DNA from: a virus
DNA length: 64,000 bases
IMG/VR virus record: IMGVR_UViG_3300035670_000026
Coordinates: 62,001 to 126,000 of that record
Strand: one strand, 5' to 3'
Every line of letters starts with the position of its first letter. Within the stretch, counting starts at the first letter, position 1. The position numbers and the translations under genes were made by a program. The notes under the pieces are model-generated. The model saw only the letters and a program-made list of their open reading frames with translations. It was not told the origin of the DNA and searched no databases. Positions 36,255-44,592 of this stretch are shown here, one piece after another.

Positions 36255-37292
36255 ATGAAAAGAAAAGAATTACTTAAACTCCTTGATAATCTTGAGGAGC
36301 AGGAAACAGTCTCCTCAAATCGTTACGATCGTGTGCTTTTAATTGATGGTTTAAATTTGTTTTTTAGAAATTTTGCCATGATGAATATAGTAAACTCTCA
36401 AGGAGTACACGTAGGTGGTTTAGGTGGTTTTATTCGCTCATTAGGATCTTTAATTAATCAAATTCAACCTACATCTGTGTTTGTAGTATTCGACGGGATT
36501 GGTTCTTCCACAAATAGGAAGAACCTACTCCCCGAGTACAAATCAGGTCGTAATCAACACAGAATTACAAACTGGGAAGTATTTGAAGATTTAGAAGATG
36601 AAGATGATGCTAAAATTAATCAAATAGTTCGTATTGCTCACTATTTAAAATGTTTGCCTGTTAAAACGGTTGCAATTGATAAAGCAGAAGCAGACGATAT
36701 TATAGCGTATTATAGTGATTATCTTCCTTCAACACACGGTTCCAAGGTTTTTATAGTATCATCAGATAAAGACTTTATACAACTGGTAAATGACGATGTT
36801 ATTGTATATCGTCCAATCGAAAAAGAATATTATACTAAAGATACAGTTAAAGAAAAATTTGGTGTATTAGCCGAAAATTTTATTTTGTATAAAATGTTAC
36901 TTGGAGATAATTCGGATAAAGTAGCAGGTGTAAAAGGATTAGGTGAAAAAGGTTTATTCAAGAAATTCCCTGAATTATCTACTGATATATTAACATTAGA
37001 TGACATTTTTAACCTATCAGAAGCTAAGTATAAAGAACATGTTATTTATTCTCGCATTGCTTTTGAACGCGATAGATTAGAACAGAATTATAAAATTATG
37101 AACTTAAAAAAACCTTTATTAGATGATGGCGATAAAGAGTTTTTAAGGGAATTTGCTGAAGATGATACTTTAGTTTTGAATATTGAAGCTTTTTTACGAT
37201 TTTACCACGATGATGGTTTAGGTCATTTAATTAAGAACGTTGAGTTTTGGGTTAATGACACATTTAAAGTATTAAACAGTTTTAGAAAATAA
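36255..37292 (+). CDS. rnh: RNase H / 5'-3' exonuclease (FEN-like)
   Basis: 345 residues from ATG 36255, one base after the uvsX stop (an upstream in-frame ATG at 36174 lies inside uvsX and is rejected). RVLLIDGLNLFFRNF, FDGIGSSTNRKNLLPEYKSG, DKAEADDIIAYYS and IVSSDKDFIQL carry the Asp/Glu metal ligands of the 5'-3' exonuclease family; the H3TH region is GDNSDKVAGVKGLGEKG. It removes RNA primers during lagging-strand synthesis. A perfect 9-bp hairpin lies in its coding sequence at 36501-36525. Confidence 0.88.
   Translation: MKRKELLKLLDNLEEQETVSSNRYDRVLLIDGLNLFFRNFAMMNIVNSQGVHVGGLGGFIRSLGSLINQIQPTSVFVVFDGIGSSTNRKNLLPEYKSGRNQHRITNWEVFEDLEDEDDAKINQIVRIAHYLKCLPVKTVAIDKAEADDIIAYYSDYLPSTHGSKVFIVSSDKDFIQLVNDDVIVYRPIEKEYYTKDTVKEKFGVLAENFILYKMLLGDNSDKVAGVKGLGEKGLFKKFPELSTDILTLDDIFNLSEAKYKEHVIYSRIAFERDRLEQNYKIMNLKKPLLDDGDKEFLREFAEDDTLVLNIEAFLRFYHDDGLGHLIKNVEFWVNDTFKVLNSFRK
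36501..36525 (+). other. Perfect hairpin inside rnh coding sequence
   Basis: GGTTCTTCC (36501-36509), loop ACAAATA, GGAAGAACC (36517-36525). It encodes part of the conserved GSSTNRKN motif. No U-run follows, so it is not a terminator. Confidence 0.6.
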
Positions 37293-37297
37293 GTTAT

Positions 37298-38668
37298 ATG
37301 ACATTAAGTAATCTTTCGCAGTACGGTATTGGCTTTCAAATTAAAGTCTTATCTTCACTTTTAACACATAAAGAGTTTTTGCTTAACATCCATGATGTTA
37401 TTAGTGAAGAATATTTTGACAACCAGGCACACCGTTGGGTTATTAAAGAAATTTTAAAGTATTATCAAAAATACCACACTACACCTTCAATGGATGTTTT
37501 GAAGGTAGAATTGAAAAAAATTGACAACGAAGTACTTCAAGTATCTATTAAAGAACAACTTCGCGAAGCTTATAAAGCATCAGATGAAGATCTTAAATAT
37601 GTTGAAGAAGAATTTTCTAATTTTTGTAAAAACCAACAACTTAAGAAAGCGTTGTTAACAAGCGTAGATTTTTTGAATGCGGGAGACTATGATTCAATTC
37701 GTTCATTAATTGATAACGCACTTAAATCAGGTCAAGACAAAAATGTAGGTCATGAATATAATAAAGATGTTGAATCTCGCTATAGAGAAGACCACAGAGT
37801 TGTAGTACCTTGTCCTTGGGAATCATTTAATATGCTACTTCAAGGTGGTTTAGGAAATGGTGATTTTGGTTTAATTTTTGGTAATCCTGGTGGTGGCAAA
37901 TCTTGGACACTCATTGCACTAGGTGGTTATGCTGTTAAGATGGGTTATAATGTTCTTCACTATACACTTGAATTAGGTGAAGATTATGTTGGACGTCGTT
38001 ATGATGCTTTTTTTACTAATATTCCTGTAAATAAAATTACTGAACAAAAGAATAGAGGTAAAGTAGAAGAAACAGTAGAAACTTTGCAAGGTCAATTGAT
38101 TATTAAAGAATATTCTCCTGGAAAGGCATCAATGTCAACTATTGAATCCCATATTAAAAAATGTATTGACCAAGATTTCAAACCAGATTTGGTTATTATC
38201 GACTATGTAGATCTTCTTCGCTCTAAAAAGACAAATCGTGAGCGTAAAGACGAAATAGATGATATTTATGTAAGCACAAAAGCTTTGGCTCGCGAGTTAA
38301 ATATTCCTGTATGGTCTGTTTCACAAGTAAACCGAGCTGGTGCAAAAGATGATGTAATTGAAGGCGATAAAGCAGCAGGATCATATGATAAAATTATGAT
38401 TACTGATGTAGCTATATCCCTTTCACGTAAACGTCAAGATAAAATTAACGGCACAGGAAGATTTCACATTATGAAAAATAGATATGGTATGGATGGTATG
38501 ACTTTTAATGTTAAGGCAGATACATCTACTGGCCATTTTGAAGTCTCAGAACGTATTGAAGATGATGAAGAAGAAACAACAACAACTTCTAAATCATCCG
38601 TTTTTTCTACTATAGATGCTGTAGACAAAAAAGAGTTGCGAAATAAATTTTTTGAACTTAACTCCTAA
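37298..38668 (+). CDS. 41: Replicative DNA helicase, gp41/DnaB-like
   Basis: 456 residues. The helical N-terminal domain is followed by the RecA core: Walker A GNPGGGKS at about 194-201, Walker B LVIIDYVDLLRS, then VWSVSQVNRAGAKDD (sensor glutamine) and HIMKNRYGMDG (Arg-finger region). Replicates with the polymerase and primase as a hexamer on the lagging strand. No separate primase gene is visible in the window. Confidence 0.9.
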   Translation: MTLSNLSQYGIGFQIKVLSSLLTHKEFLLNIHDVISEEYFDNQAHRWVIKEILKYYQKYHTTPSMDVLKVELKKIDNEVLQVSIKEQLREAYKASDEDLKYVEEEFSNFCKNQQLKKALLTSVDFLNAGDYDSIRSLIDNALKSGQDKNVGHEYNKDVESRYREDHRVVVPCPWESFNMLLQGGLGNGDFGLIFGNPGGGKSWTLIALGGYAVKMGYNVLHYTLELGEDYVGRRYDAFFTNIPVNKITEQKNRGKVEETVETLQGQLIIKEYSPGKASMSTIESHIKKCIDQDFKPDLVIIDYVDLLRSKKTNRERKDEIDDIYVSTKALARELNIPVWSVSQVNRAGAKDDVIEGDKAAGSYDKIMITDVAISLSRKRQDKINGTGRFHIMKNRYGMDGMTFNVKADTSTGHFEVSERIEDDEEETTTTSKSSVFSTIDAVDKKELRNKFFELNS

Positions 38669-38677
38669 TTAAAAATT

Positions 38678-39655
38678 ATGACAAATATTATACAACCCAG
38701 ATTAGTGTACAAACCATTTGAATACCAAGAAGCAGCCGATTATTGGCTCAAGCAACAACAAGCCCATTGGCTTCATACAGAAGTACCTATGATGTCGGAT
38801 TTAACAGATTGGAGTTCAAATTTAAACGCAACTGAAAAAAATATTATTGGTTCTATTTTAAAAGGTTTTGCTCAAACAGAAACAGTAGTAAATGATTATT
38901 GGTCAGGATTAGTAACAAAATGGTTTCGCAAACCAGAAATTATTATGATGGCTACAACTTTTGGTGCTTTTGAAACAATCCATGCTGAAGCTTATTCGTT
39001 GTTAAATGAAACTTTAGGTCTTGATAATTTTGATGAATTTTTAGAAGATGAAGCTACAATGGCTAAAATTGAAAATTTAATGAATGTGAGAGATAGTTTC
39101 CAAGGTGAAACAGATTGGCATGAAGTAGCAAAATCACTAGCAATATTTTCAGCATTTACTGAAGGCGTTAATTTATTTTCTTCGTTCGCAGTGTTGTTAA
39201 GTTTTAAAATGCGTAATAAACTTAAAGGTGTAGGTCAAATCGTTGAATGGTCTATTAGAGACGAATCATTGCATTCAGAAGCTGGATGTTGGTTATTTAG
39301 AACATTAGTTCAAGAAAATCCTAAACTTAAAACCCAAGAACTTGAAGCCGCTATTAATGAAGCAGCATTACTTTCTCTTAAACTTGAGCTTGATTTTATC
39401 AATAAGGTTTATGAACTTGGAGATTTAGAAGGTTGTTCACAATATGATTTAGAACATTTTATTAAAAATAGAGTAAATACTAAATTAGGTGATTTAGGAT
39501 ATAAACCAATCATTTCGAATGTAGATATGACCGCAGTAGAAAGAATGAAATGGTTTGACCACTTATCCGCAGGTAAACAACATACTGATTTCTTTGCAAA
39601 TCGTGTAACTAATTATTCAAAAGGTCATTTAACTTGGGACGAATCAATTTTTTAA
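38678..39655 (+). CDS. nrdB: Class I ribonucleotide reductase beta subunit
   Basis: 325 residues. The carboxylate-bridged diiron ligands are visible in ETEVVNDYW (helix), GAFETIHAEAYS, FTEGVNLFSSF and IRDESLHSEAG. It makes the radical used by the alpha subunit, encoded 6 bases downstream. With thioredoxin (47634) it supplies dNTPs. Confidence 0.92.
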   Translation: MTNIIQPRLVYKPFEYQEAADYWLKQQQAHWLHTEVPMMSDLTDWSSNLNATEKNIIGSILKGFAQTETVVNDYWSGLVTKWFRKPEIIMMATTFGAFETIHAEAYSLLNETLGLDNFDEFLEDEATMAKIENLMNVRDSFQGETDWHEVAKSLAIFSAFTEGVNLFSSFAVLLSFKMRNKLKGVGQIVEWSIRDESLHSEAGCWLFRTLVQENPKLKTQELEAAINEAALLSLKLELDFINKVYELGDLEGCSQYDLEHFIKNRVNTKLGDLGYKPIISNVDMTAVERMKWFDHLSAGKQHTDFFANRVTNYSKGHLTWDESIF

Positions 39656-39661
39656 TAAATA

Positions 39662-41371
39662 ATGGACAATAATTTATCAGTAGACTATACACAGTGGGAG
39701 CGTGGAAAAGACTATCCCGAATATTTTGATGAAGTAGCTCTTAGTACTATTTCTAAAGGTTATTTACTTCCAGGTGAAAATCCAAAAAAAGCATATAGAA
39801 GAGTAGCACACGCTGTAGCGATGCGTTTAAATCGCCCTGACTTAGAAAATAAATTTTTTAAATATATTTGGAATGGCTGGATTGGATTGGCTAGCCCTGT
39901 ACTCTCAAACACAGGGACAGACCGCGGATTGCCGATTAGCTGCTTTGGTATCGATACTCCAGATTCAATCAGAGGTATTGGCCTTACAAACGCTGAACTC
40001 ATGCGACTTACCTCTTACGGAGGTGGAGTTGGAATCTCCCTCTCAAGAATTAGAGGTAGAGGATCAAATATTACCGGAAACGGAAAATCTGAAGGAGTAG
40101 TTCCTTGGGCTAAAATTTATGATTCTACTATTATTGCAACTAATCAAGGTTCAGTACGTAGAGGAGCAGCTTCAGTAAATCTTGATATTAACCACGTTGA
40201 TATTAAAGAATTTTTACAAATTCGTAGACCTAAAGGCGATCCTAATAGACAGTGTCTTAATTTACACCAGTGTGTGGTTGTTGATGATGCGTTTATGAAG
40301 CGCTTAAATGATCGCGACAGCGAAGCTATGTCATTATGGCTTGAAATACTTAAATCACGTGTAGAAACGGGTGAACCATATATTATGTTTAAGGATAACG
40401 TCAATAAAGATAATCCTTTAGCATATAGAATGAATAACTTAGATGTTTCTATGACTAATATTTGTACTGAAATTACTCTACACACAGACGAGGAACATTC
40501 ATTTATTTGTTGTTTAAGTTCACTTAATTTAGCTAAATATGATGAATGGAAAAATACAGATGTAGTTGAAACTGCAATCTATTTTCTTGATGGTGTAATG
40601 GAAGAATTTATTGTTAAAACAAACGGTAAAGAATCTATGATTCGTTCACACCGTCACGCTAAAAAAGGTCGTGCACTTGGTTTAGGTGTAATGGGTTGGC
40701 ATACATTTCTACAACAAAAGAATTTACCATTTAATTCTATTGCTTCAACAGCTTGGACACATACTATCTTTAGTCAAATTAAAACACAAGCTGAGGCCGC
40801 ATCTCGTAAATTAGCAGTTGAATATGGTGAACCACTTTGGTGTAAAGGTACAGGTATGAGAAATACTCATTTATTAGCTATTGCTCCTACAGTATCAAAT
40901 TCACGTATTAATGCTTGTTCAGCAGGTATTGAACCTCAACCAGCAAACGTTTATGTTTTTAATGGTGCTAAAGGAACATTTATTGTTAAAAACCCAGAAT
41001 TAGAGGCATTACTTGAATCTAAAGGTAAAAATAATAATAGAGTTTGGGATCAAATCCTAGCAGATAATGGTTCAGTACAAAATTTATCTCATGAAATTTT
41101 AACTGATAATGAAAAAGAAATTTTCTTAACATTCCCAGAAATTAACCAGTTGGCACTAGTTCAACAAGCAGCAGTTCGTCAACGTTATATTGACCAAACT
41201 CAATCACTAAACCTTTCATTTGACCCAACTGATTCACCAAAATGGATTAATCAAGTACATATGGAAAGTTGGAAATTAGGAATTAAAACATTATATTACT
41301 TACGCACAGACTCAGTTATCAAAGGTGATTTAGGTTCACGAACTGTAGACTGTGTTGCCTGTGATGGATAA
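39662..41371 (+). CDS. nrdA: Class I ribonucleotide reductase alpha subunit, short form
   Basis: 569 residues, shorter than the roughly 750 of T4 or E. coli NrdA. The protein begins directly with the catalytic-domain lead (YTQWERGKDYPEYFDEVALS), so the ATP-cone is absent. Active-site residues are present: ISCFGID (redox Cys), MTNICTEI (Asn, Cys, Glu), GRALGLGVMGWH and the C-terminal CVACDG pair for re-reduction. Without the ATP-cone the usual dATP overall-activity inhibition is expected to be lost. Codon use is richer in GC at 39870-40070. Confidence 0.92.
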   Translation: MDNNLSVDYTQWERGKDYPEYFDEVALSTISKGYLLPGENPKKAYRRVAHAVAMRLNRPDLENKFFKYIWNGWIGLASPVLSNTGTDRGLPISCFGIDTPDSIRGIGLTNAELMRLTSYGGGVGISLSRIRGRGSNITGNGKSEGVVPWAKIYDSTIIATNQGSVRRGAASVNLDINHVDIKEFLQIRRPKGDPNRQCLNLHQCVVVDDAFMKRLNDRDSEAMSLWLEILKSRVETGEPYIMFKDNVNKDNPLAYRMNNLDVSMTNICTEITLHTDEEHSFICCLSSLNLAKYDEWKNTDVVETAIYFLDGVMEEFIVKTNGKESMIRSHRHAKKGRALGLGVMGWHTFLQQKNLPFNSIASTAWTHTIFSQIKTQAEAASRKLAVEYGEPLWCKGTGMRNTHLLAIAPTVSNSRINACSAGIEPQPANVYVFNGAKGTFIVKNPELEALLESKGKNNNRVWDQILADNGSVQNLSHEILTDNEKEIFLTFPEINQLALVQQAAVRQRYIDQTQSLNLSFDPTDSPKWINQVHMESWKLGIKTLYYLRTDSVIKGDLGSRTVDCVACDG

Positions 41372-41373
41372 AA

Positions 41374-41381
41374 TATTTATA
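41374..41381 (+). promoter_or_regulatory. Putative late promoter box TATTTATA (unusually close to ATG)
   Basis: The octamer overlaps the nrdA end region and lies only 3 bases before ATG 41385. If it is a -10 box for this gene, the transcript would be leaderless or nearly so. Confidence 0.35.
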
Positions 41382-41384
41382 ACT

Positions 41385-42746
41385 ATGAAAAAGTACTTAT
41401 TACCCTTAGTAATAGCACTCTCCGCCCTGTCAGTGTCAGCTTCAGCTGCATTTTATTCAGTGACTGGCCTCAGCATGTTGTTTGCTGGGGCTAGTTTTGC
41501 TGTATTAATAATGGCTTCTTCATTAGAAGTAGCTAAATTGGTGATTGCTTCTTTATTATACCAATATTGGGAAAATTTAAATAAAATTTTAAGAATATAT
41601 CTTACCATAGCAGCTTGTGTATTAGTATTAATTACATCAGCTGGTATTTATGGTTTTTTATCTGCTGCTTACCAAGAAACAGCAACTAAATCAGAAATCG
41701 TTGATAAACAAATTGCTGCCTTAGAAACTAAAAAGAAATTATACGAAGATAATAGAGATAATATTTTACAAGAAAAACAATCACTTGCAGATTTAAGAGG
41801 AACCTTATCTAAAGGTTCAACTACTCAATATACTGATAAAAATGGTAATTTAGTAGTTAGAACAAATAATGCTGCTATTCGTAATATTGAATCTGCATCT
41901 AAATCAGATGAAAAATTATCAAGTAAAATTGATATTGTAAATGATTCTATTTTTAGTTTAGAAAATCAAATATTAGAAATTAAAGTAAATAGTGAAGCAA
42001 CAAGTGAGCTAGGACCTCTTAAATATATTTCTAAGTTAACAGGTCAACCAATGGATAAAATTATCAACTGGTTCTTACTTGTTATTATTTTTGTGTTTGA
42101 TCCATTAGCTATTTCTTTAGTAATTGCTGCTAATTTTGCTTTTGCTCAAATCCGTCCTAAAAAAGAACCTTCATTAGAAGAAAATGTTGATGGAATGAGA
42201 AAAGTAGTAGAAGCATATGATGATTTAGAAGATGAAATAAAAGAATGGGATGTAACTTTAGAAGATGGATTAGAAGATTTTGAATGGGATGAATATGGTA
42301 ATCCTCTTCCCATTACAGATAAAGAACCAAATGATGTCTTAAAACAAGCTGCTGAAAAATATAAAACCCAAATTGGTATCCCAGTAATGGTTGACCCTAA
42401 AACAGGAAAACTCTTTTATGAAGAACCAGATTCCGATCCTTTAGATTTAGATAGTGATAGAATAATTGAAGAAGAAGAAATTCAACAAGTATTTGAACAA
42501 GCTGATATTGATAATGATGGTGTTATAGACGAAAAAGAAGCTAATTTATCTAATTTATCAGAAGAACAAACACAAGAACTTAATGATTTAAAACAATCTT
42601 TAGATGTTTTAGAAAATATTAATCAGAATACTAATTATGAATTTCAGTGGAAAAAAGATAAAATCACCGAAGAAATTAAAAAAATAAAAGAAAAATTATT
42701 AAAGAAATTTAATAAAGATGATGATACTACAATAACGTATTTTTAA
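41385..42746 (+). CDS. Multi-pass membrane protein with coiled coil and EF-hand-like loop
   Basis: 453 residues from ATG 41385 (an upstream in-frame start at 41352 lies in the end of nrdA). Hydrophobic segments at about 3-22, 28-50 and 68-93, then a periplasmic or cytoplasmic coiled coil (100-215), a fourth segment near 228-255 (WFLLVIIFVFDPLAISLVIA), and a long acidic tail. Near residue 375 the tail has DIDNDGVIDEKE, a canonical calcium-binding EF-hand/dockerin-type loop. No known family is recognised; such proteins occur in other Bacteroidota phages in my recollection. A terminator hairpin follows. Confidence 0.7.
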   Translation: MKKYLLPLVIALSALSVSASAAFYSVTGLSMLFAGASFAVLIMASSLEVAKLVIASLLYQYWENLNKILRIYLTIAACVLVLITSAGIYGFLSAAYQETATKSEIVDKQIAALETKKKLYEDNRDNILQEKQSLADLRGTLSKGSTTQYTDKNGNLVVRTNNAAIRNIESASKSDEKLSSKIDIVNDSIFSLENQILEIKVNSEATSELGPLKYISKLTGQPMDKIINWFLLVIIFVFDPLAISLVIAANFAFAQIRPKKEPSLEENVDGMRKVVEAYDDLEDEIKEWDVTLEDGLEDFEWDEYGNPLPITDKEPNDVLKQAAEKYKTQIGIPVMVDPKTGKLFYEEPDSDPLDLDSDRIIEEEEIQQVFEQADIDNDGVIDEKEANLSNLSEEQTQELNDLKQSLDVLENINQNTNYEFQWKKDKITEEIKKIKEKLLKKFNKDDDTTITYF

Positions 42747-42770
42747 AAAAGGAGCGCTTAATTGCGCTCC
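42745..42770 (-). terminator. Terminator hairpin between convergent genes
   Basis: GGAGCGC (42751-42757) TTAATT GCGCTCC (42764-42770), preceded on the + strand by six A (42745-42750), which read as T6 on the minus strand. It therefore ends the minus-strand lipoprotein gene, whose stop codon lies in the loop. It may also stop transcripts from the left, with a weaker T-tract on that side. Confidence 0.85.
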
Positions 42771-42973
42771 TCTCTATTTGTTATTGATACGGCTATAATT
42801 TTATTATATTCATCTAATGTTAATCTAGTTCGAGTAACTATAATAACGTGGTCCTCATAAATTAATGCTTGTCTGGTTATTTTAGGAGTTTCACTTACTT
42901 TATGAGCTACAAAATTAGTTGAAGAACAAGCAGTCATAACTAACACAACCCCAATTAATAATAGTTTTTTCAT
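42758..42973 (-). CDS. Small lipoprotein, the only minus-strand gene
   Basis: 71 residues from the ATG at 42973. MKKLLLIGVVLVMTACSS is a lipoprotein signal peptide with lipobox MTAC and Cys at 16. The mature part is about 55 residues with no known motif. A longer frame starting at 43027 would hide the signal behind 18 extra residues and would place the TATTTATA box inside the gene, so it is rejected. Likely anchored in a host envelope membrane; superinfection exclusion or lysis control are possible roles, unproven. Confidence 0.75.
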   Translation of the reverse strand: MKKLLLIGVVLVMTACSSTNFVAHKVSETPKITRQALIYEDHVIIVTRTRLTLDEYNKIIAVSITNREERN

Positions 42974-43011
42974 TTTGTTTTTTGGTTTTAGGGTTAAACT
43001 AATATTACGTG

Positions 43012-43019
43012 TATAAATA
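43012..43019 (-). promoter_or_regulatory. Putative late promoter box, minus strand
   Basis: The + strand reads TATAAATA, i.e. TATTTATA on the minus strand, 38 bases upstream of the lipoprotein ATG. The motif thus follows gene orientation. Confidence 0.5.
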
Positions 43020-43070
43020 TTAGTCATTTTAACGTCATTTCAAATTCATAAAAAACGTCATATTAAAAAT

Positions 43071-43099
43071 TTGGCTTTCCGAAATTTCGTTCGTATATT
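43071..43099 (+). promoter_or_regulatory. Host-sigma-like promoter TTGG-N19-TATATT
   Basis: TTGG 43071, TATATT 43094; TTCG precedes TATATT as in two other copies (43382 and 55812). ATG 43124 follows 24 bases later. Confidence 0.7.
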
Positions 43100-43123
43100 T
43101 ACCCCATAATAGAAATAAAGGTT

Positions 43124-43354
43124 ATGATAAGTCAAGAAGAAATTTACCAAGCAGAACAAGAATTAGCTCGTTTTAATGAGTTGATGAGCAAAGAGATTCT
43201 TAATCAAGAAGAGTATGAATTTTGTAAAGCATGGGATGCTGAAGAAGCTAAAAATTTATTCTATAATGCTTGGAATAATACCTATCTCAACTTAAATGTT
43301 TATTCTGAGGTTGAACATGAGTGTCGCCAATTTGAAATGGAAAGAGGTTTTTAA
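43124..43354 (+). CDS. Small acidic hypothetical protein
   Basis: 76 residues, helical, rich in Glu and aromatic residues (EFCKAWDAEEAKNLFYNAWN). No known motif. It has its own strong promoter and the GTTATG start context, so early expression is likely; small acidic early proteins in phages are often host-takeover factors, which is inference only. Confidence 0.7.
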   Translation: MISQEEIYQAEQELARFNELMSKEILNQEEYEFCKAWDAEEAKNLFYNAWNNTYLNLNVYSEVEHECRQFEMERGF

Positions 43355-43358
43355 AAAT

Positions 43359-43387
43359 TTGGTTTCCTAAAAAATATTTCGTATATT
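43359..43387 (+). promoter_or_regulatory. Host-sigma-like promoter TTGG-N19-TATATT
   Basis: TTGG 43359, TATATT 43382; the downstream sequence CCCATAATA is shared with the promoter at 43071, suggesting duplication of the leader. ATG 43413. Confidence 0.7.
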
Positions 43388-43412
43388 CATCCCATAATAA
43401 AAAATAAAGGTT

Positions 43413-43619
43413 ATGACAAGAGTAAGTTTATTAATCCAAAGTCACTTAAGTGATGTGTTAATTGAAATGAATATTCCACAACTTCAAGAACAAGCTCAAG
43501 AACGTTTAGAGTTCGTAAAATGGTTAGTCCATATGTTTCCTGAAACCGATGTACGTGTTGATGCTGATGTGGTTTACAAACAATTTAGATTAAAACAACA
43601 AGTAAGTTTGGAAAATTAA
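43413..43619 (+). CDS. Small hypothetical protein
   Basis: 68 residues, mainly helical (VLIEMNIPQLQEQAQERLEFVKWLV). No family recognised. Separate promoter, GTTATG start. Confidence 0.65.
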   Translation: MTRVSLLIQSHLSDVLIEMNIPQLQEQAQERLEFVKWLVHMFPETDVRVDADVVYKQFRLKQQVSLEN

Positions 43620-43636
43620 AAAATTATTATTATATT
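43608..43636 (+). promoter_or_regulatory. Host-sigma-like promoter TTGG-N19-TATATT
   Basis: TTGG 43608 overlaps the last codons of the previous gene; TATATT 43631; ATG 43651 follows 14 bases later. Confidence 0.6.
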
Positions 43637-43650
43637 TAAATAAAAAAGTT

Positions 43651-43857
43651 ATGACACAAGAAGAATTCGACTACAAACACACAGACATGATTAATTATTT
43701 GATTGATTTGAATCATGAAGCTGCAGAAGTATGGAAATTTCATCCTAAGAATCCCAATCGCATTGATCCTGTTCAGTACCATGAAATTTTGGTAGCAAAA
43801 ATTGCTCAAGTAGAAGCAGAAGAAGCAGAATTCGTTGCACAATATGGGAACCTATAG
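43651..43857 (+). CDS. Small hypothetical protein
   Basis: 68 residues, helical, Glu-rich C-terminus (KIAQVEAEEAEFVAQYGNL). No family recognised. The next gene begins within its last 14 bases. Confidence 0.65.
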   Translation: MTQEEFDYKHTDMINYLIDLNHEAAEVWKFHPKNPNRIDPVQYHEILVAKIAQVEAEEAEFVAQYGNL

Positions 43858-44440
43858 TTTTATTAAAGCTAGTTGCATAAAACATAGTCGAGAGGTAGTT
43901 ACGGAGCGTATTAAAAAGCTCCAACCTCTCAACTATAATAAATTTATGTGGTGGCGTCAATTTACTGATAATGTTAAGCCATTAGGTAAACGTGCTACTC
44001 TTAAAGATCGAATCGCAAACCGTGAATTTGAACCATCAACTTATTTATGGCAGGCGCAATATGCTTTGTATCAAGCATTAGACAAAATCAATCTTCAAAC
44101 TGATGATCATCAAAAGCAAATGGAAAATCTTGCTGTTGATTTGGCTCGTTATAAACGTTTGATGGAAGATTATGAAAAAGAAGAATCACAACGCATGGAA
44201 GCATTATATGATGCTTTTATATCTGCTTTCAAAATTACTAGAGAAGAATTAGAAGAAAAATTTCTTAATTGGCCCGGTGATATTGCTTCATTTTATAATC
44301 ATGCTGAAAACTTTCTTTATACAACCCCAGCTGAAAATCGTAAAAATATGAGAGGTCGTCCTAAAAAAATACAACCTATACAAGTTCAAAACAAACTAAA
44401 ACGTGGGAGAGGACGTCCTCGTAAAAATGAAATGTTTTAA
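43844..44440 (+). CDS. Protein with two C-terminal AT-hook-like motifs
   Basis: 198 residues from ATG 43844 (TTG 43835 also in frame). The body is helical and charged with a coiled-coil stretch (KQMENLAVDLARYKRLMEDY). The tail carries RGRPKK and GRGRPRK, two copies of the GRP-core AT-hook that binds the minor groove of AT-rich DNA. In an AT-rich genome this suggests a DNA- or chromatin-associated role. No known family otherwise. Confidence 0.65.
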   Translation: MGTYSFIKASCIKHSREVVTERIKKLQPLNYNKFMWWRQFTDNVKPLGKRATLKDRIANREFEPSTYLWQAQYALYQALDKINLQTDDHQKQMENLAVDLARYKRLMEDYEKEESQRMEALYDAFISAFKITREELEEKFLNWPGDIASFYNHAENFLYTTPAENRKNMRGRPKKIQPIQVQNKLKRGRGRPRKNEMF

Positions 44441-44442
44441 AA

Positions 44443-44592
44443 ATGATAGAAATTATTAGACATAGTTTAGGATTTTGTGGTGATCATTACCATCCAAATC
44501 TTTTTACAATTTTAGCTAGTGGGCTTGGAGTCCTCCCAGCTTTTAATTATATTTATTTCAAATATATTAAGCGTTATGACAAAAAGAATTAA
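44443..44592 (+). CDS. Small membrane-associated protein
   Basis: 49 residues, ATG 44443 to TAA 44590-44592. RHSLGFCGDHYHPNLF is followed by a hydrophobic segment (TILASGLGVLPAFNYIYF) and a basic tail KYIKRYDKKN, the positive-inside pattern. It overlaps the next gene start by 17 bases. Similar tiny proteins with an LGFCG-H start are, from memory, common in Bacteroidota phages. Function unknown. Confidence 0.55.
   Translation: MIEIIRHSLGFCGDHYHPNLFTILASGLGVLPAFNYIYFKYIKRYDKKN

Noticed and set aside
42758-43027. Longer lipoprotein start at 43027
   Set aside because: It adds 18 residues before a perfect lipoprotein signal and covers the minus-strand promoter box.
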